The notes under the pieces: generated by a model
What the model was told of the DNA's origin: nothing
The model's input: only the letters and a program-made list of their open reading frames with translations
The model's database searches: none
Origin: Macrococcus epidermidis
GTDB lineage: Bacteria; Bacillota; Bacilli; Staphylococcales; Staphylococcaceae
Direction: 5' to 3'
Assembly (NCBI RefSeq): GCF_003259695.1
Contig: NZ_PZJH01000001.1
Coordinates: 1,116,001 to 1,180,000, forward strand
Length of the DNA stretch: 64,000 nt
Translations under genes and position numbers: made by a program
Shown here: piece by piece, positions 28,810 through 37,617 of the stretch
Position numbering within the stretch: the first letter of the stretch is position 1
How the letters are laid out: each line of letters begins with the position of its first letter

Positions 28810-28851
28810 ATAATACGCCTGTTCAAACGGTAAATCAAGAAACCGATTACA
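28810..28851 (-). promoter_or_regulatory. sdhCAB promoter with possible CcpA site
   Basis: TTGATT (28833-28838) and TATTAT (28810-28815) are exactly 17 bases apart, about 45 bases before the sdhC start. Immediately upstream, 28838-28851 reads TGTAATCGGTTTCT on the minus strand, matching the cre consensus TGWNANCGNTNWCA except for the last base; carbon-catabolite control is therefore possible. Confidence 0.6.
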
Positions 28852-28867
28852 ATTTCGTATAAAAAAA

Positions 28868-28958
28868 GTTTGTGAAATTTAATTTTCATCATCATTGTAC
28901 CACTCTTTAACGTGCTGTGGGGTATGAAAATGATTCTCAATTAAGTAATTTCACAAAC
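28868..28958. promoter_or_regulatory. Fur box inside a 12-bp inverted repeat, between uvrC and sdhC
   Basis: TGAAAATGATTCTCA at 28925-28939 matches the 7-1-7 Fur core TGATAATNATTATCA in 12 of 14 defined positions. It lies within the 67-nt loop of a perfect inverted repeat GTTTGTGAAATT/AATTTCACAAAC (28868-28879/28947-28958) that is followed by seven T on the minus strand. The repeat may end uvrC transcription. I find no good promoter at the Fur box itself. Confidence 0.5.
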
Positions 28959-28982
28959 ATTTTAATTCAATATTATTCTTTA

Positions 28983-30794
28983 TTATTCACTTTGATGTTC
29001 AACTTTTTCCTGTTCTGCATTTAAGGTATTGTGTATTTCAGTCGCTAGTTTAATAGGCACTCCGATTTGATTTATTTCTTCAATGGATGCTTCTTTAATA
29101 CGACGCACTGAACCGAAATGTTTCATTAGCATTAATTTTCTCTTAGGACCTATACCTTCAATCGCATCTAGTTGTGAAGATAAACCTGTTTTTCTACGTG
29201 TGTTTCTATGGAAGGTAATCGCAAATCGATGGACTTCATCCTGAATACGTTGTAGTAAGTAGAAGCTTTGACTCTTTTTATTTAATGGAATGATATCAAA
29301 GTCTTCACCGTATAGTAATTCAGCAGTCATATGTTTGTCATTCTTCTTTAAACCTGCAACTGGAATATCCAGATTTAATTCGTTAACAAGCACATCGATA
29401 ACACTGCTCATATGCCCTTTACCACCATCAACAACGATTAAGTCTGGTAAGGGTAAATTTTCTCTTAGCACGCGTGAATAACGGCGACGAACGACTTCTC
29501 GCATACTTTCATAATCATCTGGTCCTGTTACAGTCTTAATTTTATATTTTCTATAATCTCGTTTACTTGGTTTACCATCAACAAAACACACCATTGCAGC
29601 TACTGGATCGACACCTTGAATATTTGAGTTATCAAATGCTTCAATACGGACTGGTGTTTCAATGCCCATTGCATTACCAAGTTCTTCGATCGCTTTTACA
29701 GTTCTTTCTTCGTCACGTTCAATGATCTCAAACTTATTTGACAAAGCAATCTTCGCATTTTTAACTGCAAGATCGACCATCTCTTTTTTCTTACCACGCT
29801 GAGGTTGAATGACTTTTGTATCTACAACAGACTTAATCATATTTACATCCAGTCCAGTAGGTACATGCACTTCTGCTGGCAATAAATTTTCGGCTAAACC
29901 ATAAAACTGTCCGATAAAATTGTAAAAATGTGACTTTGAATCATCAATCAACGGAATCATCGTCACCTTTCTTTCAATGAGATTACCTTGGCGAATAAAG
30001 AATACCTGTATGCACATCCATCCTTTGTCAACCGCATATCCGAAAACGTCTCTTGTAGTCATATCACTCGTCATCATCTTTTGCTTAAACATAAGTGACT
30101 CAACATGAGAGATTAAGTCTCGATATTCTTTTGCTTCTTCAAACTGAAGATTTTCAGCACGTTCATTCATCTTTGCGCGTAAGTCATCAATAATTGCTGT
30201 ATCCTGACCATTTAAAAAATCCGTCACAACCTGAATGTAATGGCGATACTGCTGTTCTTCAACATTATAGACACATGGTCCTAAACATTGTCCGATATGA
30301 TAATATAAACATAATTTATCCGGCAGATGATTACATTTACGTAGTGGAATAATACGGTCTAATAATTTTTTAGTTTCATGAGCGGCATATGCGTTCGGAT
30401 AAGGTCCAAAATATTTACCACTATTCTTTTTAACCGTACGCGTAACTAACAATCTCGGGTGCTTCTCGTTCGTAATTTTAATAAAAGGATAACTTTTATC
30501 ATCCTTTAACAAAATATTAAATCGTGGATAAAACTTCTTGATAAGTGTCAGCTCTAATAATAATGATTCAATTTCTGTATTCGTCACAATGAATTCAAAA
30601 TCACGTATTTCCAACACGAGACGAGTCGTTTTTTCATCATGTGCACCTGAAAAATATGAGCGGACACGGTTACGTAAATTTTTTGCTTTACCGACATAGA
30701 TGACTTGGCCATTCTTATCTTTCATCTGATAACAACCTGGTTCATTCGGCAGCACCGCTAATTTACGTTTAATATTTAATTCATAATCTTCCAT
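28983..30794 (-). CDS. uvrC: Excinuclease ABC subunit C
   Basis: 603 residues. Makes both incisions in nucleotide excision repair. N-terminal GIY-YIG nuclease ([21 protein letters not shown]), UVR motif about residues 200-235 ([17 protein letters not shown]), the RNase H-like second nuclease ([19 protein letters not shown] and [10 protein letters not shown]) and two C-terminal helix-hairpin-helix motifs ([20 protein letters not shown]). The ATG at 30794 is favoured by GGTG seven bases before it; a GTG four codons earlier lies on that site. Confidence 0.96.
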   Translation of the reverse strand: MEDYELNIKRKLAVLPNEPGCYQMKDKNGQVIYVGKAKNLRNRVRSYFSGAHDEKTTRLVLEIRDFEFIVTNTEIESLLLELTLIKKFYPRFNILLKDDKSYPFIKITNEKHPRLLVTRTVKKNSGKYFGPYPNAYAAHETKKLLDRIIPLRKCNHLPDKLCLYYHIGQCLGPCVYNVEEQQYRHYIQVVTDFLNGQDTAIIDDLRAKMNERAENLQFEEAKEYRDLISHVESLMFKQKMMTSDMTTRDVFGYAVDKGWMCIQVFFIRQGNLIERKVTMIPLIDDSKSHFYNFIGQFYGLAENLLPAEVHVPTGLDVNMIKSVVDTKVIQPQRGKKKEMVDLAVKNAKIALSNKFEIIERDEERTVKAIEELGNAMGIETPVRIEAFDNSNIQGVDPVAAMVCFVDGKPSKRDYRKYKIKTVTGPDDYESMREVVRRRYSRVLRENLPLPDLIVVDGGKGHMSSVIDVLVNELNLDIPVAGLKKNDKHMTAELLYGEDFDIIPLNKKSQSFYLLQRIQDEVHRFAITFHRNTRRKTGLSSQLDAIEGIGPKRKLMLMKHFGSVRRIKEASIEEINQIGVPIKLATEIHNTLNAEQEKVEHQSE

Positions 30795-30843
30795 TACGTT
30801 CACCACATTTCTTTACTTACAAATAGTAAAACACAACAAAATA

Positions 30844-30873
30844 AAAAGAGCAAAATCAAAAGATTTCACTCTT
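30844..30873 (-). terminator. Terminator of trxA
   Basis: A stem AAGAG...AAATC/GATTT...CTCTT with a 4-nt loop followed by T on the minus strand, about 20 bases after the trxA stop. Confidence 0.82.
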
Positions 30874-30894
30874 AATATATTAATGCGCTAAATC

Positions 30895-31209
30895 TTAGTA
30901 ATGTTTTTCTAAAACAGCTTGTAATTGTTCTTTTGGTTGAAAACCAACAACTTTATCAACTGCTTGACCGTCTTTGAATACGATAAGCGTTGGGATACTC
31001 ATCACTTCAAATTTAGCAGCTGTTTCCTGGTTCTCGTCAACATCAACTTTAACAATGTTTGCTTTACCTTCAACGTCTTTCGCTAAATCTTCTAATACTG
31101 GTGCAATCATTTTACAAGGTCCACACCAAGGTGCCCAGAAGTCTACTAATGTTACGCCTTCTTTAATGTTTTCTTCAAAGTTTGTATCAGTTCCTTTAAT
31201 AATAGCCAT
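30895..31209 (-). CDS. trxA: Thioredoxin
   Basis: 104 residues. Active-site FWAPWCGPCKMIAP at about residues 24-37, cis-proline in SIPTLIVF, and KEQLQAVLEKHY at the end. General cytoplasmic protein-disulfide reductase, recycled by thioredoxin reductase (gene not in this window). AGGAGG-type site before the ATG. Sits between uvrC and mutS2 as in staphylococci. Confidence 0.98.
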   Translation of the reverse strand: MAIIKGTDTNFEENIKEGVTLVDFWAPWCGPCKMIAPVLEDLAKDVEGKANIVKVDVDENQETAAKFEVMSIPTLIVFKDGQAVDKVVGFQPKEQLQAVLEKHY

Positions 31210-31308
31210 AATATAATTTCCTCCTAGTATTTCTGTTTAATATAAATGGAGTATAGCAAATTAAAATTCGTTGGTCACTACTTTTGCTCACTCACTATTT
31301 GTTATACC

Positions 31309-31407
31309 CTATAATGCAATAAATAAATATATTACACCTGCAATTAACATTAAAATTGACACAACGATCAATACTTTAGCAAGTTTATACATATCGAAGT
31401 TATCCAA
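31309..31407 (-). CDS. Small membrane protein of 32 residues (TTG start)
   Basis: An ORF too short for usual gene calls, reading MDNFDMYKLAKV then one hydrophobic helix LIVVSILMLIAGVIYLFIAL. The TTG start has GAGG nine bases before it; there is no ATG at the same place, although an internal ATG (codon 6) could also serve. It is on the same strand as mutS2 and trxA in a 215-base gap that otherwise has no gene. Coding is supported by the membrane-helix composition and ribosome binding site only; the function is unknown. Confidence 0.55.
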   Translation of the reverse strand: MDNFDMYKLAKVLIVVSILMLIAGVIYLFIAL

Positions 31408-31427
31408 ATCAATCGCCTCACGTTATA

Positions 31428-33764
31428 TTATTTTAATTCCACAACAGTTACACCAAAGCCACCTTCAGATGGCATACCGCCTCTAAATGATTTTACGGCC
31501 TTTGATTGCTTTAAATACTGCTGAACACCTTTTTGTAGTGCTCCTGTTCCTTTACCATGGATAATCGTTACTTGTTCGTAATTTGATAGAATCGCCTGGT
31601 CTAAATACTGCTCAACTTTATACAATGCATCTTCATAACGTTCACCACGAAGATCCAGTTCCATCTTAATCGTTTGACGATTGGCGCGCGGTACAACGCG
31701 GTGTTTCTCCTGTTTCGGTGGCGCTTCTTTTTCAAGTTCATTTAATGGCAGTTTCATCTTGATAATCCCCATCTGAACGACAGCTTCTTCCCCATCTACA
31801 TCTAAGATAACACCTTTTTGTCCATAACTTAAAACTTTAACATGATCACCTTTTGCAATGACTTCATCCTTAGTCGACTTTTTATTTTGTTTAATCTTTG
31901 TTTCGTGATACATACCTGATAATTTTGAACGTTGTTCTATCAACTCGTTTTCTTTAATATCCGCATTTGATTTCAGATTACGCAGTTGCTTTAATAATTC
32001 ATCCGCTTCTTTTTCAGCTTTTTTAACAATATCATTCGCTTGCTGCTTTGCATTTTCAATTAAGTTTTCTTTTTGTTTTTCGTAACTTGAGAAAGCTTTG
32101 TTTAAATCTTTGTGAAGGTTCTGAGCTTCAATCTTTAAAGTTTCTGTCAGAACGCGGTCATCTTCAATTTGCTTTGCATTCTTCTCTAATGAAGCAATCA
32201 TATTATCAATTTCTTTATTATCCATATTGATCATTTGACGTGCTTCCTTGATGATTGACAAATCAAGTCCAAGCTTCTTAGCGATATCAAAAGCATTACT
32301 CTTCCCTGGAATGCCCATCAACAGACGATACGTCGGACTTAATGTCTCTACATCGAACTCCACACTTGCATTCATCACATGATCACGGTTGTAACTGTAT
32401 GCTTTAAGTTCAGGATAATGGGTCGTTGCCATCGTCATAACGCCTCTGTTTAAACAACGGTCAAGTATACTCATCGCAAGTGCTGCACCCTCAGCTGGAT
32501 CTGTCCCTGCACCTAGTTCATCAAACATTACAAAGCTTTGCTCAGTCATATTTTCTAATATCGATACAATATTAGTCATATGACTTGAGAATGTTGAAAG
32601 TGACTGTTCGATAGATTGTTCATCACCGATATCACAGAATACTTCATCAAAGATACTTATTGTTGCCCCTTCAAATGCGGGAATCATCATACCACTTTGT
32701 GCCATTAGAATAATAAGTCCGACTGTCTTTAACGTTACAGTTTTACCACCGGTATTCGGACCAGTAATAATCACAGTGTGAATGTCAGGGTAAAAAACAA
32801 TATTATTTTTAACGACCGTCTCTTTCGGTAACATCGGATGCCATGCTTGCGGCAAATCTATTGTGCGTTCATCTGCGATATTAGGCATAACCATCTTATT
32901 GCGGTTACCATATTTCGCTTTGGCAAGATTGACATCAAAATCAGCTAATACTTTCGTTGAATATGTTAGTGCATTGTCATACTCTGCTACTTCGTTTGTC
33001 AGTTCATAAAGAATACGTTCTACTTCTTCGTTTTCCCGGTGTGTTACACTGTTTAATTCTGTTGACAGCTGAACGATGCTATTCGGTTCAATATAGAATG
33101 TCTGACCACTTGATGATGTATCATGGACGATTCCAGGGAAATCCTGTTTGTATTCGCTTCTTACAGGGATAACTTGTCGACCATTACGAACAGTGACAAT
33201 TGCATCAGACAATTTCTTTTGATTGTTTGAACTACGCACAATTTGTTCTAATTTTTCTTTGATTTTACGATTGATACGATTCATTTCCTGACGAATTTGA
33301 GCAAGTTCTGGGGATGCATTGTCATATAGACTCGTTTCATCACACTTCGCCTGAATAGTTTCGGCTAGTTCTGTTATCGTTGGTAATTGTTTTAATTGAT
33401 TGTAAATGAGCGGAATCTCTAATTCACGCTCTTCATATTGATTAAAGATATAAGTTTTATAACGGTTAATGACTTTGATGTTATTTTTTATTTTATTGAG
33501 TTCGATTACAGATAAGACTGAACCGATGACAGCACGTCGCACAAGTCCTTCAATATCAGAAAGCATACTCATACCCGGTTCGCTTTGCCCCATCTCTATC
33601 ACACGGGCTTCTTCCAGGTGCGTCATCATTTCACGTACTTCATCAATATTTGAAGTAGGATGTGTAGATTGTAAAATACGTGAAGACAGTTCATTTTGAG
33701 AAAACTCAACAACGCGTTCTATAATTTTATCGTATTCTAAAATATTTAATGCTTTTTTATTCAT
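31428..33764 (-). CDS. mutS2: Endonuclease MutS2
   Basis: 778 residues, normal. MutS-like core without the mismatch-recognition domain: Walker A GPNTGGKTVTLKT (about residues 330-342), Walker B FVMFDELGAGTDPAEGAAL, a long coiled coil (about 510-630) and a C-terminal Smr nuclease domain (MELDLRGERYEDA, IIHGKGTGALQKGV). In Firmicutes MutS2 is linked to ribosome collision rescue and to control of recombination. I use the ATG at 33764 (MNKKALNILEYDKI) with AAGGGAAG upstream; nine upstream codons belong to the polX end. Confidence 0.96.
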   Translation of the reverse strand: MNKKALNILEYDKIIERVVEFSQNELSSRILQSTHPTSNIDEVREMMTHLEEARVIEMGQSEPGMSMLSDIEGLVRRAVIGSVLSVIELNKIKNNIKVINRYKTYIFNQYEERELEIPLIYNQLKQLPTITELAETIQAKCDETSLYDNASPELAQIRQEMNRINRKIKEKLEQIVRSSNNQKKLSDAIVTVRNGRQVIPVRSEYKQDFPGIVHDTSSSGQTFYIEPNSIVQLSTELNSVTHRENEEVERILYELTNEVAEYDNALTYSTKVLADFDVNLAKAKYGNRNKMVMPNIADERTIDLPQAWHPMLPKETVVKNNIVFYPDIHTVIITGPNTGGKTVTLKTVGLIILMAQSGMMIPAFEGATISIFDEVFCDIGDEQSIEQSLSTFSSHMTNIVSILENMTEQSFVMFDELGAGTDPAEGAALAMSILDRCLNRGVMTMATTHYPELKAYSYNRDHVMNASVEFDVETLSPTYRLLMGIPGKSNAFDIAKKLGLDLSIIKEARQMINMDNKEIDNMIASLEKNAKQIEDDRVLTETLKIEAQNLHKDLNKAFSSYEKQKENLIENAKQQANDIVKKAEKEADELLKQLRNLKSNADIKENELIEQRSKLSGMYHETKIKQNKKSTKDEVIAKGDHVKVLSYGQKGVILDVDGEEAVVQMGIIKMKLPLNELEKEAPPKQEKHRVVPRANRQTIKMELDLRGERYEDALYKVEQYLDQAILSNYEQVTIIHGKGTGALQKGVQQYLKQSKAVKSFRGGMPSEGGFGVTVVELK

Positions 33765-33769
33765 AAATG

Positions 33770-35476
33770 TTACTTCCCTTTTGTTACCCATTCTTTAAAC
33801 GTTGCACGGTCCATCGTATTGATAACCTGATTTTTCTTCACACGACCTTTAATAGCCGTACCTACGCCATAAGGCATTAAATCAAGTTGGTTAATCGCAT
33901 GTGCATCCGTATTAATGGTTAATTGTAAATCCGGATATTGTATTAATATGTTCGCTGATAAATCTAAGCGCATTGGATGTGCATTAATTTCCAGTACCGT
34001 ATTTGTTTCTTTAGCAATTTGGATCAATTGTTCAATATTCACTGCATACCCGTGTCTTTTACCGATTAATCTTCCAGTTGGGTGTGCAATATGTCTGACA
34101 TATGGATTTTCGCAGGCATTTTTAAGACGTTTCATAATATCCTCTTCAGATTGTGTGAGCGATTGATGTATTGCACCGATAACATAGTCGAGTTCTTTTA
34201 ATATATCATCATTATAATCCATCGAGCCGTCACCTAATATATCCATTTCAATACCTGAATAGATGTCTATCTCATTATATTGTTTGTTCAAAGACTTAAT
34301 CAATGCATTTTGCTCAAGCAGACGTTCTTCAGATAAACCATTTGCTACAAATAAACTTTTTGAGTGATCAGTAATTGCAATGTATTCATATCCTTTTTCA
34401 ATTGCACGTTCGATCATCTGTTCGATAGAATGCGCACCATCGCTATAAGTCGTATGCATATGAATATCACCCTTAATGTCATTTAAAGTAATGATTTCAT
34501 CAAGATTTTGAATATCAAATTCTGAACCATCTGTGCGCATTTCGGGCGGAATATAGTTGACATTAAAGTGACGGTAGATTTCTTTTTCTGTTGCATATTG
34601 AATAAGTGACCCATCTTCTTTAGTAATTCCGTATTCATTAATCTTTTCATGCTTTGCTTTAGCTAACTGTCTGATACGAATATTGTGATCCTTACTGCCA
34701 GTGAAATGCTGTAGCATATGTGCATAGCCTATAGTATCTGTAAATCTGAAATCCGCTGTCGTCACTAAATCATCACGCTCAATCCGCACTGTAATCTTTT
34801 CATTTCCCTGCAGCTCAACCTCTTTTATAAATGGTGCTTCACTGATATATTTTGAAATTGCTTTTCTATCAGTGGTATTAATGATGTAATCAATATCACT
34901 CGAGAATTCATTTTTCCTTCTGAAACTTCCAGTTGCATCAAATTGTAATATGTCTTTTGACTCAGCGAGATACGCATCTATCATCTGTGTAAATTGATGC
35001 ATTTGATAAATGCTTAACTTTTCAGTCATCGTAAGCATCTCATCAATACCTTTTAATATATTTTCTTCACTTTTTTTACCGAATCCCGGTAGTTCGCTTA
35101 TCTTATTATCAATACATGCCTGCTTCAATTGTTCAATATCTTCGATACCCAGTGCTTCATTAATCTTCACAATTTTTTTAGCACCTAGATTACGAATTTT
35201 AAGCATCTGGATTAATCCTTGCGGTGTTGATTCTTTCAAAGTTAATAATAGTGAAGATTCACCGTTCTGCTTGATGTCATCCAGCACTTCAGCAACACCT
35301 TTACCAACACCTTTTATTTCTGTGAAATTTTGAAGCGTGTTAATATCCCCCTGAAAAGTTTCGATATTCGCTGCAGCTTTGCGATATGCAGAGATTTTAA
35401 ATGGATTTTCACCTGATAATTCGAGATACGTAGCAATTGTTTCAAGTTGCTTTATATAATCTTTTTTATTTAACAT
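33770..35476 (-). CDS. polX: DNA polymerase/3'-5' exonuclease PolX
   Basis: 568 residues. Family X polymerase for base-excision repair: helix-hairpin-helix motifs (TEIKGVGKGVAEVL, LPGFGKKSEENIL), nucleotidyltransferase aspartates in FSSDIDYII, and a C-terminal PHP exonuclease domain (GDIHMHTTYSDGAHSIEQM, IGAIHQSL, INTDAHAIN). GGAGG lies six bases before the ATG at 35476; the ATG two codons upstream is too close. It nearly abuts mutS2. Confidence 0.96.
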   Translation of the reverse strand: MLNKKDYIKQLETIATYLELSGENPFKISAYRKAAANIETFQGDINTLQNFTEIKGVGKGVAEVLDDIKQNGESSLLLTLKESTPQGLIQMLKIRNLGAKKIVKINEALGIEDIEQLKQACIDNKISELPGFGKKSEENILKGIDEMLTMTEKLSIYQMHQFTQMIDAYLAESKDILQFDATGSFRRKNEFSSDIDYIINTTDRKAISKYISEAPFIKEVELQGNEKITVRIERDDLVTTADFRFTDTIGYAHMLQHFTGSKDHNIRIRQLAKAKHEKINEYGITKEDGSLIQYATEKEIYRHFNVNYIPPEMRTDGSEFDIQNLDEIITLNDIKGDIHMHTTYSDGAHSIEQMIERAIEKGYEYIAITDHSKSLFVANGLSEERLLEQNALIKSLNKQYNEIDIYSGIEMDILGDGSMDYNDDILKELDYVIGAIHQSLTQSEEDIMKRLKNACENPYVRHIAHPTGRLIGKRHGYAVNIEQLIQIAKETNTVLEINAHPMRLDLSANILIQYPDLQLTINTDAHAINQLDLMPYGVGTAIKGRVKKNQVINTMDRATFKEWVTKGK

Positions 35477-35521
35477 GTTCATCCTCCATAATAAAAGTCA
35501 TAGACACTTTTGCCTATGACT

Positions 35522-36073
35522 TTATTTGAATATGTGAATCAATCCGATATTTTCCCACCACGACTTAGCAATTCCGCTTAAGACAGGCGTATAGTTGACG
35601 ATAAAGTTAGAAATAAAACTACCTTGTAAATGTTCCTGAATCCAGCCATTCGGCATCATCGAAAATAAAAATAGTACGATAAATAACAGCAGATAACATT
35701 CGATAAACCCTAACACCGCACCTAGTGAAGCATTTAATTGTTTAAGCAGTGGTAACTGCGAAATATAATCAAAGACTGTTGCAACAATTTGTAAAATCAC
35801 TTTACTCATAAAGAAAATGATAATAAAACTCACGACATTATAAAATGTCATCTCATTCGTAACCATATTTAAAAATTCGGATTTATAATTACCTTCAGCT
35901 GAAGGAAAAGGAATAATGAGTACAAGATGCTTGGCAAGTTCTGCATAATACATACGTGCAATAATCAGTGAACCAACCGTCCCCAGTAAGTGCAACGATT
36001 GTAATATAAAACCTCTTCTTAATCCAATCACAGTACCAAGAATCAAGAAAAATAATAATAATAAATTAATCAT
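35522..36073 (-). CDS. CvpA-family membrane protein (YshB-like)
   Basis: 183 residues with four to five hydrophobic segments: LLLLFFLILGTVIGLRRGF at the start, then VGSLIIARMYYAELAKHL and later YNVVSFIIIFFMSKVILQIV. CvpA-family proteins in Firmicutes are of unknown role; the name comes from colicin V production in E. coli, which is not relevant here. It overlaps zapA by eight bases and precedes polX, the same order as in Bacillus (yshA-yshB-polX). Confidence 0.9.
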   Translation of the reverse strand: MINLLLLFFLILGTVIGLRRGFILQSLHLLGTVGSLIIARMYYAELAKHLVLIIPFPSAEGNYKSEFLNMVTNEMTFYNVVSFIIIFFMSKVILQIVATVFDYISQLPLLKQLNASLGAVLGFIECYLLLFIVLFLFSMMPNGWIQEHLQGSFISNFIVNYTPVLSGIAKSWWENIGLIHIFK

Positions 36074-36341
36074 TTTGCTCGCCTATTCTTTCTATATTGA
36101 TTAACTTTTGTTTTAAGATTTCGTACTCTTCTAGTAACTTCACATAATCATCCATTATATTTACCGCCGCTAGCACTGCTTTACGTGAAGTATCAAGTCC
36201 AGCGCTCATACGGGCAATTTCATTGATTCGGTCATCTACGAGACTTGCCACGTGTCGGATATGACTCGGCTCATCTTCACCAATAATCGTATAATGTTGG
36301 TCATATATTGTTACAGTGATACGATTTTTAAATTCTCCCAT
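36066..36341 (-). CDS. zapA: Cell division protein ZapA
   Basis: 91 residues. Bundles FtsZ filaments. FKNRITVTIYDQHYTIIGEDEPSHIRH... the globular N-terminal domain is followed by a C-terminal coiled coil (about residues 50-88, KLLEEYEILKQKLINIERIG). The ATG at 36341 (MGEFKNRIT) has GGAG in front; the 49 further upstream codons run into the divergent rnhC regulatory region and are not protein-like. Confidence 0.93.
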   Translation of the reverse strand: MGEFKNRITVTIYDQHYTIIGEDEPSHIRHVASLVDDRINEIARMSAGLDTSRKAVLAAVNIMDDYVKLLEEYEILKQKLINIERIGEQND

Positions 36342-36448
36342 AAAATCACTCCAACATCGTCTTTTATTACTGTTTATGTTACCATTTTTAGAGGAAGTTA
36401 TACAATAAAAACATATAAGTGAAGAAAAAAATACGGAGTGATATATAT

Positions 36449-37378
36449 ATGAGCTCGAATGTTTACCAATTAGATGAAAAATCAGCACTTAAAATAATCA
36501 GTTTACTGCCTAAGAGCGATAGCAATTTACCAGCGGGTTCGAAATATCGTAAGAAAATCGAAGGTCATACAGTAACAATTTATAATTCAAATAAATTTAT
36601 GGTACAAGGTAGTGCCAGTGAAATGCTTGCGATAAAATTACTTGGGAATGCAGGCATTAAAGTAGCTGCCAGTCGTGAGAAGAAGAATGTTGCCGGAAAA
36701 ACAATAAGTTATGATGCGTTTAACTGCATCGGCAGTGATGAAGCAGGATCAGGCGATTTCTTCGGCCCAATGACTGTAGTCGCCAGCTATGTTTCAAAGA
36801 AAAATGCAGAAATATTAAAAGTGCTTGGCGTTATGGATTCTAAAAATTTAAAGGATGATAAGATCATTGCACTAGCAGAACAAATTATCCCGATTATCCC
36901 TCATTCTTTGTTAGTATTAGAAAATCCTAAATATAATGAACGAAAAGCGATTGGATGGTCTCAAGTTAAGATGAAAGCAGTGTTACATAACCAGGCGATT
37001 ACGAATGTATTGAAAAAAATTGATGGCGCACCACTCGATTATATTGTGATTGACCAATTTGCTGTGCAAGGCGTTTATGAGAATTATGCATTAACTGCGA
37101 TACCCGAACGCGAGAAAACCCGTTTCGAAACAAAAGGAGAATCTAAATCAATCGCGATTGCAGCAAGTTCTATTATAGCGAGATATGCTTTTGTTAAGTA
37201 TTACGATCAGATTATCCGTGAGACTGGAATTCATATTACAAAAGGTGCCGGAGCTAAAGTGGATTTAGAAGCAGCAAAGATAATTGAAAGAAAAGGGATT
37301 GCTTATTTAGACAGTATTACAAAAAAGGACTTTAAAAATCGCGAGAAAGCATTAGGTTTAGGTAACAAAAAAAAATAG
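36449..37378 (+). CDS. rnhC: Ribonuclease HIII
   Basis: 309 residues. Degrades RNA in RNA-DNA hybrids. The N-terminal TBP-like substrate-binding domain (MSSNVYQLDEKSALKI...) precedes the catalytic domain, which starts with CIGSDEAGSGDFFGPM (catalytic Asp and Glu) and has VMDSKNLKDDKI, IVIDQFAVQG and AASSIIARYAF. I chose the ATG at 36449 after CGGAGTG. Divergent from zapA. Confidence 0.96.
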   Translation: MSSNVYQLDEKSALKIISLLPKSDSNLPAGSKYRKKIEGHTVTIYNSNKFMVQGSASEMLAIKLLGNAGIKVAASREKKNVAGKTISYDAFNCIGSDEAGSGDFFGPMTVVASYVSKKNAEILKVLGVMDSKNLKDDKIIALAEQIIPIIPHSLLVLENPKYNERKAIGWSQVKMKAVLHNQAITNVLKKIDGAPLDYIVIDQFAVQGVYENYALTAIPEREKTRFETKGESKSIAIAASSIIARYAFVKYYDQIIRETGIHITKGAGAKVDLEAAKIIERKGIAYLDSITKKDFKNREKALGLGNKKK

Positions 37379-37390
37379 AAGTGAGATGAT

Positions 37391-37486
37391 ATGATGGATT
37401 ACTTATATATGACGTTCGGGTTATTAGTATTTGTGTATTTATTGTGGTATATCAAAGTGAATCTAATCGATAGACGCAGGAAATGA
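37391..37486 (+). CDS. Small membrane protein of 31 residues downstream of rnhC
   Basis: A short ORF 12 bases after rnhC, reading MMDYLYMTFGLL then VFVYLLWYIKVNLIDRRRK: one hydrophobic helix followed by a basic cytoplasmic tail (positive-inside rule satisfied). A weak GTGAG site precedes it. Too short for automatic calls, and its function is unknown. It ends before a pair of hairpins. Confidence 0.5.
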   Translation: MMDYLYMTFGLLVFVYLLWYIKVNLIDRRRK

Positions 37487-37501
37487 GATTATCATTAGAG
37501 G

Positions 37502-37591
37502 AAGCGGCTGTATTTTGATAATACTACCGCTTGCGGTTTGATTTTTCTGGTTTGATTTGAGTACGCGGCTGTATTTTTCTTTTACAGCCGC
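37502..37591 (+). terminator. Two related hairpins after rnhC
   Basis: The 13-base word GCGGCTGTATTTT occurs twice (near 37504 and 37565), and each begins a hairpin. The second is a perfect 9-bp stem GCGGCTGTA/TACAGCCGC (37565-37573/37583-37591). They separate rnhC from the convergent NERD-domain gene and probably act as a two-way terminator, although the T-runs are not perfect. Confidence 0.55.
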
Positions 37592-37617
37592 ATTGTAATT
37601 TATTCTTTTGTTAAAAA

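Noticed and set aside
28707-28940. 77-codon minus-strand ORF over the sdh promoter and sdhC start
   Set aside because: Covers a good promoter, the Fur box and the sdhC start in another frame; composition not protein-like.
36342-36488. 49-codon N-terminal extension of zapA
   Set aside because: Crosses the divergent rnhC start; the internal ATG has a proper site and matches the family N-terminus.
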